Below are positions 54,575 through 63,718 of a DNA stretch of 64,000 nucleotides, piece by piece. The notes under the pieces are model-generated. The model was not told where the DNA came from and made no database searches. It worked only from the letters and a program-made list of their open reading frames with translations. The first letter of the stretch is position 1. Each line of letters opens with the position of its first letter. Source of the stretch: Arsukibacterium sp. (GTDB taxonomy: Bacteria > Pseudomonadota > Gammaproteobacteria > Enterobacterales > Alteromonadaceae); assembly GCF_018402695.1 (NCBI RefSeq), contig NZ_JAGYIM010000019.1, positions 372,001 through 436,000 on the forward strand, written 5' to 3'. A program made the position numbers and the translations under genes.

Positions 54575-54911
54575 TGGTCGGTGATGCAGGATTTGAACCT
54601 GCGACCCGTGGGATTAAGAATACCCAAACCAAGTGCGCTATTCGAAAATTCAGGGAGAATGGTCGGTGATGCAGGATTTGAACCTGCGACCCATGGGATT
54701 AAGAATACCCAAACCAAGTGCGCTATTTAAAATTCAGGGAGAATGGTCGGTGATGCAGGATTTGAACCTGCGACCCGTGGGATTAAGAATACCCAAACCA
54801 AGTGCGCTATTTAAAATTCAGGGAGAATGGTCGGTGATGCAGGATTTGAACCTGCGACCCATGGGATTAAGAATACCCAAACCAAGTGCGCTATTTAAAA
54901 TTCAGGGAGAA
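54575..54911 (-). repeat. Tandem array of four defective tRNA-Pro copies
   Basis: Units begin at 54575, 54660, 54744 and 54828 (plus-strand coordinates of the CCA complement), periods 85, 84, 84 and 84 bases, and the array abuts the intact tRNA-Pro at 54912. Read on the minus strand each unit has a 19-20 base linker (TTCTCCCTGAATTTTAAAT) similar to the natural His-Pro spacer, then about 65 bases of tRNA-Pro: AGCGCACTTGG, the TTTGGGT anticodon loop, then ATTCTTAATCCCAC (or CCCAT) in place of the 3' anticodon stem, then the intact T arm, the ATCACCG acceptor strand and ACCA. The first 21 tRNA bases are missing, so a cloverleaf cannot form. Units alternate CCCAC/CCCAT, suggesting duplication of a dimer. 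Confidence 0.92.
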
Positions 54912-54988
54912 TGGTCGGTGATGCAGGATTTGAACCTGCGACCCCTTGGACCCAAACCAAGTGCGCTACCAAGCTGCGCCAATCACCG
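54912..54988 (-). tRNA. tRNA-Pro (anticodon TGG)
   Basis: A complete 77-base cloverleaf with encoded CCA: acceptor CGGTGAT/ATCACCG, D arm GCGC/GCGC, anticodon stem CTTGG/CCAAG with loop TTTGGGT (anticodon TGG), T arm GCAGG/CCTGC with TTCAAAT. Last intact tRNA of the operon, identical to the copy at 55302-55378. The defective repeats start immediately after its CCA. Confidence 0.95.
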
Positions 54989-55011
54989 ACAATAAAAACT
55001 CAGGGAAAAGA

Positions 55012-55087
55012 TGGGGTGGATGATGGGGTTCGAACCCACGACAACCGGAATCACAATCCGGGGCTCTACCAACTGAGCTACAACCAC
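55012..55087 (-). tRNA. tRNA-His (anticodon GTG)
   Basis: A 76-base cloverleaf with encoded CCA; anticodon loop TTGTGAT gives GTG, and the genome encodes G at position -1 (55088), as tRNA-His requires. T arm GTGGG/CCCAT with TTCGAAC. One oddity: acceptor pair 5-68 is T-T (55083 and 55020) where a base pair is expected. Confidence 0.93.
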
Positions 55088-55112
55088 CACTGAAACTGTC
55101 TTGCGCTTGTTA

Positions 55113-55189
<77 letters not shown>

Positions 55190-55221
55190 ACAATCTAAAC
55201 CCTACCAAGCTGTAAACTTAT

Positions 55222-55287
55222 TGGTCGGTGATGCAGGATTTGAACCTGCGACCCGTGGATTAAGAGTACCCAAACCACGTGTATACC
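55222..55287 (-). pseudogene. Isolated defective tRNA-Pro-like copy
   Basis: It shares the 3' half of tRNA-Pro (GGGTCGCAGG to ACCA) with the array units but has diverged 5' sequence. On the minus strand CGTGG and CCACG could pair around a 16-base loop that holds TTTGGGT (the Pro loop) followed by ACTCTTAAT; removing TTTGGGT would leave a normal arm GTGGA-CTCTTAA-TCCAC with a Lys-type CTT anticodon. It lacks a 5' acceptor strand and D arm, so it is not a functional tRNA. It sits between tRNA-Pro and tRNA-Arg. Confidence 0.8.
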
Positions 55288-55301
55288 TGACCTTTTAAAA
55301 T

Positions 55302-55378
55302 TGGTCGGTGATGCAGGATTTGAACCTGCGACCCCTTGGACCCAAACCAAGTGCGCTACCAAGCTGCGCCAATCACCG
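55302..55378 (-). tRNA. tRNA-Pro (anticodon TGG), first gene of the operon
   Basis: Identical in all 77 bases to the tRNA-Pro at 54912-54988. It is the promoter-proximal gene; the operon promoter ends 30 bases upstream. Confidence 0.95.
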
Positions 55379-55407
55379 ACTTTGCTGCACTGCTGCAACG
55401 GGGCGGA

Positions 55408-55436
55408 ATATTAACGCTCGCCACCTGAGGCGTCAA
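55408..55436 (-). promoter_or_regulatory. Promoter of the tRNA operon
   Basis: Minus strand TTGACG, 17-base spacer, TAATAT, then the GC-rich discriminator TCCGCCCC, typical of stringently controlled stable-RNA promoters. Confidence 0.82.
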
Positions 55437-55566
55437 ACGTTTTTTTGCAATAATCAGTCGATTGCTGATTATTTGAACCTTTATTGCGATTAACAGCTCA
55501 GGATGGAGTTCTGACGCCTGCTGTGCGAAAATAGCGACATTAAAACGTGACAGAGATCCCAGCAGC

Positions 55567-56427
55567 ATGACAGCACAAATTATAGACGGCAAAGCAGTAG
55601 CTCAGGCAACTAAAGATAAAGTTGCTGCTCAGGTAAGAGCACGGGTAAAGGCAGGAAAAAGAGCACCGGGTTTAGCCGTCGTGCTGGTGGGTGTTGACCC
55701 TGCGTCCCAGGTTTATGTTGGCAGTAAACGCAAAGCTTGTGAAGAAGTGGGCTTTCACTCGGTCTCATACGATTTACCCTCAGACACGACAGAACAGCAA
55801 CTGACTGACTTAATAGATAAACTTAACAACGACAACACAGTCGATGGCATTCTGGTGCAACTACCTTTGCCGGCGGGCTTAGATTCTTCCGCCATTTTAG
55901 AGCGGATTGCCCCCCATAAAGACGTGGACGGCTTCCACCCGTACAATATTGGCCGTTTAGCTCAGCGCATGCCCGCACTGCGCTCCTGCACGCCTAAAGG
56001 CATTATGACTCTGCTGCAAAGCACCGGGGTTAATGTAAAAGGTATGGATGCAGTAGTAGTTGGCGCATCAAATATCGTTGGCCGGCCGATGGCGCTGGAA
56101 CTGTTACTGGCCGGTTGCACTACCACCGTGTGTCATAAATTCACTAAAAATCTAGAAGCCCAGGTACGCCGTGCCGATTTACTGGTGGTCGCCGTAGGCC
56201 GGCCGGAGTTTATCCCGGGTGACTGGGTAAAACCCGGTGCACTGGTTATCGATGTCGGCATTAACCGGTTGGATAGCGGCAAGCTGGTCGGTGACGTGGA
56301 ATACGGCACTGCCGTTAAACACGCCCGCTACATTACCCCGGTACCCGGCGGCGTAGGCCCAATGACCGTCGCCAGTTTAATTGAAAACACCCTGGAAGCC
56401 TGCGAGCTTTATCACGATAAGCACTAG
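55567..56427 (+). CDS. folD: Methylenetetrahydrofolate dehydrogenase/cyclohydrolase
   Basis: FolD converts 5,10-methylene-THF to 10-formyl-THF in two steps, for purines and initiator tRNA. The 286-residue protein shows the catalytic [14 protein letters not shown] (Lys) near 50, [10 protein letters not shown], the [13 protein letters not shown] segment, [17 protein letters not shown] (NADP site) and [18 protein letters not shown]. Divergent from the tRNA operon, with which it shares the 188-base intergenic region. Confidence 0.97.
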   Translation: MTAQIIDGKAVAQATKDKVAAQVRARVKAGKRAPGLAVVLVGVDPASQVYVGSKRKACEEVGFHSVSYDLPSDTTEQQLTDLIDKLNNDNTVDGILVQLPLPAGLDSSAILERIAPHKDVDGFHPYNIGRLAQRMPALRSCTPKGIMTLLQSTGVNVKGMDAVVVGASNIVGRPMALELLLAGCTTTVCHKFTKNLEAQVRRADLLVVAVGRPEFIPGDWVKPGALVIDVGINRLDSGKLVGDVEYGTAVKHARYITPVPGGVGPMTVASLIENTLEACELYHDKH

Positions 56428-56649
56428 GTAGTACCGGCAGCGGCAGTTGCAATTGCAGTAGCCGCTGCCCTCGCCCCGTTAAATCTGCTTTTTCCTGCCT
56501 AAACCTGTCATTACCCGACGCCATACCGCTTCTTAGCGTTTTTTTGTTTTTACTGTTTATCTGGCTACTGTTAGCGTGTACCGACCCAACCAAACTCTAA
56601 ACTACTTTGCAGCGTACTAAATGTGTTGGTTTCAGCAAAGAGGACTTTT

Positions 56650-57693
56650 ATGCGATCTCAAATCATGATTAAAGCATGCAGCGCCGCCGCATTTATTGCT
56701 GCTTTGCTGATATCTTTAAGCGGATGCGCCCAAAAACCGGCACCAGATAATGTTGTCTGGCAACAGCAACTGAATTTGCCCTCTGTAAAATATTCGGCTG
56801 AAGTCGCTGAACGCTTGTGGCTTAATATTGAAGAAATTAGTTTTGACTGGCTGGATCAAAGCAGAGATCGGGTTGTGCCGGCTTTGTTGTTTAAACCCGC
56901 TCGTCAGCAAAAAGCCAAAGCATTAATTGTGTTTTCTCATGGCTTAGGCGGTTCGAAAGAGCGTTACGCCTATCTCGGTCAGTATTGGGCCAGTCAGGGC
57001 TATGCCAGCTTACATTTGCAGCATGACGGCAGTGACCGAAAAGTCTGGCGGGGAAGCAGACTAACGCTAGCTTTTCGATTAAGAGACGCGGCAGGTACAA
57101 CAGAAGCCTTAGCGAGAGTTCAGGATGTGAAGTTTGCTTTAGACCAGATATTAGCGTCTGACCATGCCGCTGATTTTGATAACCAGAATATTGTGATGGC
57201 CGGCCACTCGTATGGTGCGAATACCTCAATGTTATTAAGCGGAGCACAAGTTGAGCAAAACGGCAGCCTGGTCAGCCTGAAAGATGATCGTATCAAGGCG
57301 GCTATTTTAATTTCAGCCCCGCCTTTTTATAATGATCAACCGCTGGATAAAGTGCTGGCTGACGTGAACATTCCCACTTTGCATATCACTACCACCGAAG
57401 ATGAAATTCGGGTGCCGGGTTATTATTCGTCACCACAAGACAGGTATGAATTGTATAACGCCATGGCCAGCAGCTACAAAGTGCTGGCGGTGTTTAGCTC
57501 AGGTAGCCACAATATTTTTTCAGGCTGGCGTGGCGGTAAAGATACTAAGCCACAGCAGCAGGTGATCAAAGCCGCCACCCAGGCATTATCCAGCGCTTTT
57601 ATTGAGCAAGTAACCACTGATAACAGCCGGGCAATAAGCTTGTGGGCCCAGCAACATCAAGCAGTGTTATCTAAGTTTATTCCTCAGACTTAG
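56650..57693 (+). CDS. Alpha/beta-hydrolase lipoprotein
   Basis: A 347-residue predicted lipoprotein: ATG 56650 has GAGGA upstream, and the signal ends LISLSGC. The alpha/beta hydrolase core has FSHGLGGSKERYAYLGQYWASQGYASLHLQHDGSD (oxyanion loop HGLGG) and the nucleophile elbow GHSYGAN, with a late GSHNIF histidine as the likely third catalytic residue. It resembles dienelactone hydrolase/PAF-acetylhydrolase-type esterases. Substrate unknown. It stands alone between folD and cysS. Confidence 0.8.
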   Translation: MRSQIMIKACSAAAFIAALLISLSGCAQKPAPDNVVWQQQLNLPSVKYSAEVAERLWLNIEEISFDWLDQSRDRVVPALLFKPARQQKAKALIVFSHGLGGSKERYAYLGQYWASQGYASLHLQHDGSDRKVWRGSRLTLAFRLRDAAGTTEALARVQDVKFALDQILASDHAADFDNQNIVMAGHSYGANTSMLLSGAQVEQNGSLVSLKDDRIKAAILISAPPFYNDQPLDKVLADVNIPTLHITTTEDEIRVPGYYSSPQDRYELYNAMASSYKVLAVFSSGSHNIFSGWRGGKDTKPQQQVIKAATQALSSAFIEQVTTDNSRAISLWAQQHQAVLSKFIPQT

Positions 57694-57718
57694 TGGCAAT
57701 GGTAAATTAAAGTATTAA

Positions 57719-57742
57719 AAAAACCGCCAACAGGCGGTTTTT
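57719..57742. terminator. Bidirectional terminator between the hydrolase gene and cysS
   Basis: AAAACCGCC, a 4-base loop, GGCGGTTTTT with A and T runs on the two sides. Confidence 0.85.
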
Positions 57743-57758
57743 CATCACGGTCACGTAA

Positions 57759-59138
57759 TCAACCTTTACGCCAGCTGGTAACACCGTTTTTATCTTCTAC
57801 GATAATACCTTTTGCCGTTAACGCATCCCGGGCGGCGTCTGCTGCGGCCCAGTCTTTATTAGCGCGGGCGCTGTTACGTTTGGCAATCAGTGCTTCTATT
57901 TCAGCAACATCATCATCCGATGCACCTGATTGTAAAAACTGCTCCGCATCGCCTTGCAGTAAACCTAAGGCACCCGCTAACAGGGTTAGCAAAGCGGCTA
58001 ACTCTGCTGCTTTGGCTGGTTCAGTTTCTTTAAAGCGGTTAACTTCACGCGCCAGTTCAAACAATACCGGCAACGCTTCCGGGGTATTGAAGTCATCGTC
58101 CATGGCGGCTTTAAAGCGCACAATGTACGGGCTGTTTAAATCAATACTGTGGCTGGGCGTTACATTACGCAGTGCCGTGTATAACCGACCCAACGCAGCA
58201 TGGGCCTGGGTTAAATTCTCGGCCGAGTAGTTTAACTGGCTACGATAATGGCTGGACAACAAAAAATAGCGCACGGCCTCAGCGTTATATTGTGCCAGCA
58301 CGTCTTTAACCGTAAAGAAATTGCCTAATGACTTTGACATTTTTTCTTTATCTACCTGCACCATACCGGTGTGGATCCAGGTATTAACGTACTTGTGGCC
58401 ATGGGCACAAGTCGACTGGGCTATTTCGTTCTCGTGGTGCGGAAACTGTAAGTCTGAACCACCACCATGAATATCAAAATGCTGACCCAGATGCTTGGCA
58501 CTCATGGCTGAACATTCAATATGCCAACCCGGCCGGCCATTACCCCAGGGGGATTGCCAGAACGGCTCACCCGGCTTGGCGCCTTTCCACAATACGAAAT
58601 CCAGCGGATCGTCTTTATTGTCGGCCACCTCTACCCGCGAGCCCGACTGCAACATCTCCAGGTTTTGCTGGCTTAGCTCGCCATAGGCGTCATATTTACT
58701 GACGTCAAACAACACATCGCCATCGGCCGCAACATAGGCGTAGCCTTTGGCTATCAGGGTTTCAATCAGCGCAATAATTTCCGCCATATGGGTAGTAACT
58801 TTTGGCTCAATATCAGCCGGCAATAAACCCAGGGCGTTAAAATCAGCATGCATCGCTTCGGTGAAACGTGCGGTTAAGGCATCACAGCTTTCGTTATTTT
58901 CTGCTGCGCGCTTAATAATTTTGTCATCCACGTCAGTAATATTTCGGACGTAGGTCACATCATAACCAGAAAAACGCAGGTAACGGTTAATCACATCAAA
59001 GGCGACATAGGTACGGGCGTGACCAACATGGCAATAATCGTAAATGGTGATACCACAAACATACAAACCCACTTTGCCAGGCTCAATCGGCGTAAACACT
59101 TCTTTTTTACGGCTTAAGGTATTGTAGATTTGTAACAT
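57759..59138 (-). CDS. cysS: Cysteinyl-tRNA synthetase
   Basis: CysS charges tRNA-Cys. The 459-residue class I synthetase has [23 protein letters not shown] with the HIGH-type HVGH and zinc Cys, [14 protein letters not shown] and [18 protein letters not shown] (zinc ligands), and KMSKSLGNF. The C-terminal anticodon-binding domain contains [27 protein letters not shown]. Length matches E. coli (461). Divergent from ppiB, an arrangement shared with E. coli. Confidence 0.97.
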   Translation of the reverse strand: MLQIYNTLSRKKEVFTPIEPGKVGLYVCGITIYDYCHVGHARTYVAFDVINRYLRFSGYDVTYVRNITDVDDKIIKRAAENNESCDALTARFTEAMHADFNALGLLPADIEPKVTTHMAEIIALIETLIAKGYAYVAADGDVLFDVSKYDAYGELSQQNLEMLQSGSRVEVADNKDDPLDFVLWKGAKPGEPFWQSPWGNGRPGWHIECSAMSAKHLGQHFDIHGGGSDLQFPHHENEIAQSTCAHGHKYVNTWIHTGMVQVDKEKMSKSLGNFFTVKDVLAQYNAEAVRYFLLSSHYRSQLNYSAENLTQAHAALGRLYTALRNVTPSHSIDLNSPYIVRFKAAMDDDFNTPEALPVLFELAREVNRFKETEPAKAAELAALLTLLAGALGLLQGDAEQFLQSGASDDDVAEIEALIAKRNSARANKDWAAADAARDALTAKGIIVEDKNGVTSWRKG

Positions 59139-59221
59139 TGGGATCCTCAGAAACGACGTTATAAAGGCATAATATTCAGCCCGCTAGTGTACCACCGGCA
59201 AACGGCAGCCGCTATCCTTGC

Positions 59222-59250
59222 TTTATGAAATGCCCTGGCTGAGTTACAAT
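59222..59250 (+). promoter_or_regulatory. Candidate promoter of ppiB
   Basis: TTTATG, 17-base spacer, TACAAT, 30 bases before the ATG. The -35 is weak. Confidence 0.4.
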
Positions 59251-59279
59251 GGCCGCATTCAAACAGAGGACACTATTCA

Positions 59280-59774
59280 ATGATTAATTTACATACCAAT
59301 TATGGCGTTATCACCCTTAACCTGTTTGCCGATAAAGCCCCGGTTACCGTGGAAAACTTTATCAGCTACGTCAAAGACGGCTTTTTTGATGGCACTATTT
59401 TTCACCGGGTCATTGACGGTTTCATGATCCAGGGCGGCGGTTTTACCCCCGATATGGACCAGAAAGAAACTAAGGCTCCCATTAAAAACGAAGCCAATAA
59501 TAAAGTGGCGAACAGCAAAGGCACTATTGCGATGGCCCGCACCAATGACCCACACTCGGCCACCTGCCAGTTCTTTATTAATATTGCTGATAACAGTTTC
59601 TTAAATCACAGCGCAGAATCCGGCCAGGGCTGGGGCTATTGTGTATTCGGTGAAGTCACCAGCGGCATGGATGTTGTGGATAAAATTCGCCAGGTTAAAA
59701 CCGGCCGCTTTGCGGGCCATGCCGATGTGCCAGTAGAGCCGGTAGTGATAGAAAAAGCCGAGCTGCTTGCTTAA
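59280..59774 (+). CDS. ppiB: Cytoplasmic peptidyl-prolyl isomerase B (cyclophilin)
   Basis: A 164-residue cyclophilin, the same length as E. coli PpiB, without a signal peptide. [18 protein letters not shown] holds the catalytic Arg, and [17 protein letters not shown] and [18 protein letters not shown] are the expected later motifs. Followed by lpxH after nine bases, as in E. coli. Confidence 0.96.
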   Translation: MINLHTNYGVITLNLFADKAPVTVENFISYVKDGFFDGTIFHRVIDGFMIQGGGFTPDMDQKETKAPIKNEANNKVANSKGTIAMARTNDPHSATCQFFINIADNSFLNHSAESGQGWGYCVFGEVTSGMDVVDKIRQVKTGRFAGHADVPVEPVVIEKAELLA

Positions 59775-59783
59775 GCACCGCTG

Positions 59784-60533
59784 ATGTACAACCCGCATAC
59801 GCTGTTTATTGCCGATTTGCATTTGTCTGCAGATCGGCCTGACATTACTGCAGCTTTTCTGCAGTTCATTGCCAACGAAGCTAATCAGGCTGATGCGTTG
59901 TATATTCTCGGCGATCTATTTGAAGTCTGGATTGGCGACGATAACCCCGAGCCACTGCTTGATACCGTTGCCGCAGCGCTGGCAACGTTGAGCAAGCAGG
60001 TACCGGTGTATTTTATTCACGGTAACCGTGACTTTGTGTTGCGCCAGGGTTATGCCAACCGAGCCGGGATGCAGTTACTACCGCAACAGCAGGTTATTGA
60101 TTTATACGGCACTCCTACCCTGATTATGCACGGTGACAGCCTGTGTACCATGGATATTGCTTATCAGAAGTTTCGTAAATGGTGGAACCAACCCTGGTGG
60201 CAGTGGTTGCTGTTAAAAACGCCTTTGTCATTTCGTCAGTGGATAGCAGCTAAAGCCCGTCGTAAAAGCGCGGCGAATAAAGCACGTTATGCCCAACAGC
60301 AGCAAAAACAAATTATGGATGTGACGCCGGCAGAAGTGCCGAAAGTGATGGCTGAATATGGGGTAACTAAATTGATTCATGGCCATACCCATCGCCCAGC
60401 GGTGCATCAGGTCGATATTAATGGTGCCCCCGGCGAGCGCTATGTGCTCGGTGACTGGTATAGCCAAAGCAGTTACTTAATGGTATCACCTAAACGATGG
60501 GACCTGGTATTTACGCCGCTGACTGCTCAGTAA
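59784..60533 (+). CDS. lpxH: UDP-2,3-diacylglucosamine diphosphatase
   Basis: LpxH hydrolyses UDP-2,3-diacylglucosamine to lipid X in lipid A synthesis, at the inner-membrane surface. The 249-residue calcineurin-like phosphoesterase has the metal motifs FIADLHLSADRP, YILGDLFEVWIGDD, YFIHGNRDFVL, LIMHGDSLCTMD and LIHGHTHRPAVH. Start ATG 59784. The last 23 bases overlap the convergent miaE gene. Confidence 0.96.
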   Translation: MYNPHTLFIADLHLSADRPDITAAFLQFIANEANQADALYILGDLFEVWIGDDNPEPLLDTVAAALATLSKQVPVYFIHGNRDFVLRQGYANRAGMQLLPQQQVIDLYGTPTLIMHGDSLCTMDIAYQKFRKWWNQPWWQWLLLKTPLSFRQWIAAKARRKSAANKARYAQQQQKQIMDVTPAEVPKVMAEYGVTKLIHGHTHRPAVHQVDINGAPGERYVLGDWYSQSSYLMVSPKRWDLVFTPLTAQ

Positions 60534-61302
60534 CCATGGTTAATGGGCAGCCGCTGTGAAACTTAAAATTCGCATCGGGGGTTAAGATAAGCCCGGCTTC
60601 TATCTCGCCAAAAAACACCACCCGCTCACTGATATCAGTTTCGGTTACCTGCTGCGCCAATGCTAGGTAATCCTGATAGTGGCGTGCTTCTGAACGCAAT
60701 AAAGAAATATAGAAATCTGCAATTTTCTCTGGCAATAACGGCGCTAACTTAGCAAAGCGTTCGCACGATCGTGCTTCTATATAGGCACCGCAAATAAGCT
60801 TATCCACCATTGCCGCTGGCTCATATGTACGAACATGGCGCAGCAAACCTTTGGCATAGCGGCTTGATGTAGTTTTTTCGTAAGTTATACCATTAGCTTC
60901 CATGACTTCCAGCACCTGATAAAAATGATGCAACTCTTCTTTAATCAGCAGCACCATCTTATCAATTAAATCCTGAGCATAGCGGCTGCTGGCCTTAGGG
61001 ATCATAGATTTTTTCAGCGTCAGCCCGGCCAGCGCCCGCCAGTCACCTTGCTGCCGGTAGGTAAAGTCTTCAAAGGGTTTTAACCATTGCAGCAGCGCGT
61101 CGCCACTGTTGTCATCAACCGCATAACGACGGATCAGGTACATAGCACTCTGGGCTGCTTTTAATTCACAGATAAGGTGATCCCGCAGCAAGGTTGGCAG
61201 GCTCTCAGGTCGTGCCGCCTGCGCCAGCCAGCTGGTTGGCGTAGCGCAGCCTAAAAAATCGCTGACAGGTTGTAGGAGTTGTTGCCATTCACTGCGTTGC
61301 AT
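60511..61302 (-). CDS. miaE: tRNA 2-methylthio-N6-isopentenyladenosine hydroxylase MiaE
   Basis: MiaE hydroxylates ms2i6A37 in tRNA, an oxygen-dependent di-iron reaction. The 263-residue ferritin-like protein has the iron-ligand helices ICELKAAQSA, EELHHFYQVLEVM, EARSCERF and LRSEARHYQDYLALA, the ExxH pattern of the family. It overlaps lpxH tail to tail by 23 bases. It is found only in some gammaproteobacteria, which agrees with the organism assignment. Confidence 0.93.
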   Translation of the reverse strand: MQRSEWQQLLQPVSDFLGCATPTSWLAQAARPESLPTLLRDHLICELKAAQSAMYLIRRYAVDDNSGDALLQWLKPFEDFTYRQQGDWRALAGLTLKKSMIPKASSRYAQDLIDKMVLLIKEELHHFYQVLEVMEANGITYEKTTSSRYAKGLLRHVRTYEPAAMVDKLICGAYIEARSCERFAKLAPLLPEKIADFYISLLRSEARHYQDYLALAQQVTETDISERVVFFGEIEAGLILTPDANFKFHSGCPLTMVTEQSAA

Positions 61303-61500
61303 AGTGGGAGCTGTCTCTGAAAAAGTATCTGCATTATACCGAAAGGACTGTCCGGCACCAAGTTTGATCTAACGCCATGCATTGTTGAAAATTAGTGCAA
61401 GTTGCTTGACGAATGGCTAAGTTTTAGTCATAACTGAGTTAAGGGTGGCTTTGTAACAGGGTTACCCGAGATGAGGGGCGTAGTAATAAGGATAATAATT

Positions 61501-62100
61501 ATGATACTAAACCATTTATGGGGCATATATGCCCACCCGAAAGAAGAGTGGCATACCATTGATGCCAGACACGAAAGTTTCCGTTACAGCATGGCCCACA
61601 TTATGATTGTGGCCTTGATCCCAGCCATTTGTGCCTATTATTCTGCAGTTCATCTGGGCTGGAGCATCGGCGTTGGCGACCCGATTAAACTGACCGCGCA
61701 AAGCGCCTTAATTATGTCTGTAGCAATGTATTGTGGCTTAATCATTGGCGTATTTGCGCTGGCCTGGCTGGCACACTGGATGGCGCATACCTTCGGCGCA
61801 GAACCAACCTATACCCAGACCGTGGAGTTATGCTCATATACTTCTACACCATTATTTATGGTGGGATTTGCAGCACTATATCCGGAATTGTGGTTCGTGG
61901 TCAGTGTCGGGCTGGTGGGCCTCGCCTATTCAGTATATTTACTTTATGTCGGCGTACCCATTTTAATGCACATCCCGGAAGAGCGCGGCTTTATCTACGC
62001 CAGCTCAGTGGTTACCGGCGGTTTAACCTTGCTGGCGGTGCTGATGGCAACAACCGTCATTTTATGGATGTCGGGCTTCGGTCCAACCTACACCCACTGA
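61501..62100 (+). CDS. yohC: Yip1-domain inner-membrane protein (YohC homologue)
   Basis: A 199-residue membrane protein from ATG 61501, with AAGGA upstream. MILNHLWGIYAHPKEEWHTI is the Yip1/YohC start, followed by five hydrophobic helices; STPLFMVGFAALYPELWFV and YLLYVGVPILMHIPEERG align with E. coli YohC. Function unknown. It is the only plus-strand gene between miaE and purF and ends at a strong terminator. Confidence 0.85.
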   Translation: MILNHLWGIYAHPKEEWHTIDARHESFRYSMAHIMIVALIPAICAYYSAVHLGWSIGVGDPIKLTAQSALIMSVAMYCGLIIGVFALAWLAHWMAHTFGAEPTYTQTVELCSYTSTPLFMVGFAALYPELWFVVSVGLVGLAYSVYLLYVGVPILMHIPEERGFIYASSVVTGGLTLLAVLMATTVILWMSGFGPTYTH

Positions 62101-62128
62101 CAATTTGACAATGTTAGTGCTTTTTAAT

Positions 62129-62156
62129 AAAACAGGCGCTCAAGAGCGCCTGTTTT
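62129..62156. terminator. Bidirectional terminator between yohC and purF
   Basis: AAAACAGGCGCTC, a 2-base loop, GAGCGCCTGTTTT: a 13-bp stem between convergent genes. Confidence 0.9.
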
Positions 62157-62186
62157 ATTTCGTTATTCCTGCTGCTATAACGTTGC

Positions 62187-63698
62187 TCAGCCTTCGTTAT
62201 AGGTTTCCAGGTTTGTTGCCATCGACATTGCAGTGTGGGCTTTGGCGTCATCACTACGGGTCTGATCCAGGCGGTTTAAATAATCCTGATCGATATCATT
62301 AGTCACATAGTGACCATCAAATACCGAGGTTTCAAACCGCTTAATGTCGGGGTTTTGTGAGCGTACTGCTTCGATTAAATCAGGCAGCGACTGGAAAATA
62401 AGACCATCTGCGCCAATGGTTTCGCAAATACTTTCAACGTCATGGCCGTGAGCAATTAATTCATTGGCTGATGGCATATCAATACCATACACGTTGGGAA
62501 AACGAATCTCCGGCGCTGCAGAAGCAAAATAAACTTTTTTCGCCCCAGCTTCGCGTGCCATTTCAATAATCTGACCAGAGGTAGTGCCTCGTACTATCGA
62601 GTCATCGACCAGCAATACATTCTTACCCTTAAACTCCTGCCAGATAGCATTCAGTTTACGCTTAACAGATTTTTTGCGCTGAACCTGGCCGGGCATAATA
62701 AAAGTACGACCAATGTAGCGGTTTTTTACAAACCCCTGCCGGAAAGGTAGCTGCAGCTCATTGGCAATTTCCAACGCCGCATCGTTACTGGTTTCCGGAA
62801 TAGGAATAACTACATCAATATCCAGATGCGCCCATTCCCGTTTAATTTTCTGGCCCAGTACCTTACCCATCGCCACTCTTGACGCATACACCGAAATATT
62901 ATCGATAGTGGAATCAGGGCGGGCAAAATAAACATATTCAAAAATACACGGCGTATAATTGGGGTTTTCAGCACATTGCTGGCTGTATAACTCACCCTGT
63001 TCGGTAATATATACCGCTTCACCCGGTGACACATCCCGCAACACGGTAAAGCCATCAGCATCCAGTGCCACACTTTCCGATGCCACCATGTATTCGGTGC
63101 CGGCGGCAGTTTCCCGTTTACCCATTACCAGCGGCCGAATACCATTAGGGTCACGAAATGCTACCAAACCATGGCCAATAATCAGTGCCACCGCCGCATA
63201 CCCGCCCCGGATTTTCCGGTGGGCACTGGCAACCGCATTAAAAACCTGTTCAGGCTCCAACTGCATGGTCGATTTCGCCTGCAGCTCATGCGCCAGAATG
63301 TTCAGTAAAATTTCTGAGTCTGAGGTGGTATTAATATGACGGCGCGCCAGCCGGAACATATCTTCTTTTAACTCGTGCGAATTGGTTAAATTGCCGTTGT
63401 GCGCCAGGGCAATACCGAAAGGGCTGTTAACATAAAATGGCTGCGCTTCAGCTGTGCTGGATGAGCCGGCTGTTGGATAACGAACATGACCAATGCCAAT
63501 ATTACCCGACAACCGCTGCATATGGCGGGTTTCGAACACATCTTTAACCAAGCCATTGGCTTTACGTAATCTGAGGGTATTGTTATCCACGGTAACAATG
63601 CCTGCGGCGTCCTGGCCCCGATGTTGTAACACTGTCAGACCATCATACAGCGCCTGATTGACCGGATACTTACCTACGATTCCAACGATACCACACAT
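62187..63698 (-). CDS. purF: Amidophosphoribosyltransferase
   Basis: PurF makes phosphoribosylamine from PRPP and glutamine, the first committed purine step. Cys2 of MCGIVGIVG is the glutaminase nucleophile after Met removal; [22 protein letters not shown] and HNGNLTN follow. The PRPP loop is [18 protein letters not shown]. 503 residues, as in E. coli. Downstream of cvpA by 20 bases, the standard cvpA-purF operon. Confidence 0.98.
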   Translation of the reverse strand: MCGIVGIVGKYPVNQALYDGLTVLQHRGQDAAGIVTVDNNTLRLRKANGLVKDVFETRHMQRLSGNIGIGHVRYPTAGSSSTAEAQPFYVNSPFGIALAHNGNLTNSHELKEDMFRLARRHINTTSDSEILLNILAHELQAKSTMQLEPEQVFNAVASAHRKIRGGYAAVALIIGHGLVAFRDPNGIRPLVMGKRETAAGTEYMVASESVALDADGFTVLRDVSPGEAVYITEQGELYSQQCAENPNYTPCIFEYVYFARPDSTIDNISVYASRVAMGKVLGQKIKREWAHLDIDVVIPIPETSNDAALEIANELQLPFRQGFVKNRYIGRTFIMPGQVQRKKSVKRKLNAIWQEFKGKNVLLVDDSIVRGTTSGQIIEMAREAGAKKVYFASAAPEIRFPNVYGIDMPSANELIAHGHDVESICETIGADGLIFQSLPDLIEAVRSQNPDIKRFETSVFDGHYVTNDIDQDYLNRLDQTRSDDAKAHTAMSMATNLETYNEG

Positions 63699-63718
63699 TG
63701 ATTATTTCCTCGCCAGCC

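Noticed and set aside
54575-54911. Possible CRISPR array
   Set aside because: Units are 84-85 bases with no variable spacers, and each is recognisably tRNA-derived; no cas genes are present.
54515-54995. Long plus-strand open frames encoding a 28-residue repeating peptide (VMQDLNLRP...IPKPSALF)
   Set aside because: They are antisense to the tRNA-Pro gene and its repeats; the frame stays open only because the 84-base period is a multiple of three. MQDLNLRP and GDAGFEPAT peptides are familiar artefacts of tRNA antisense.
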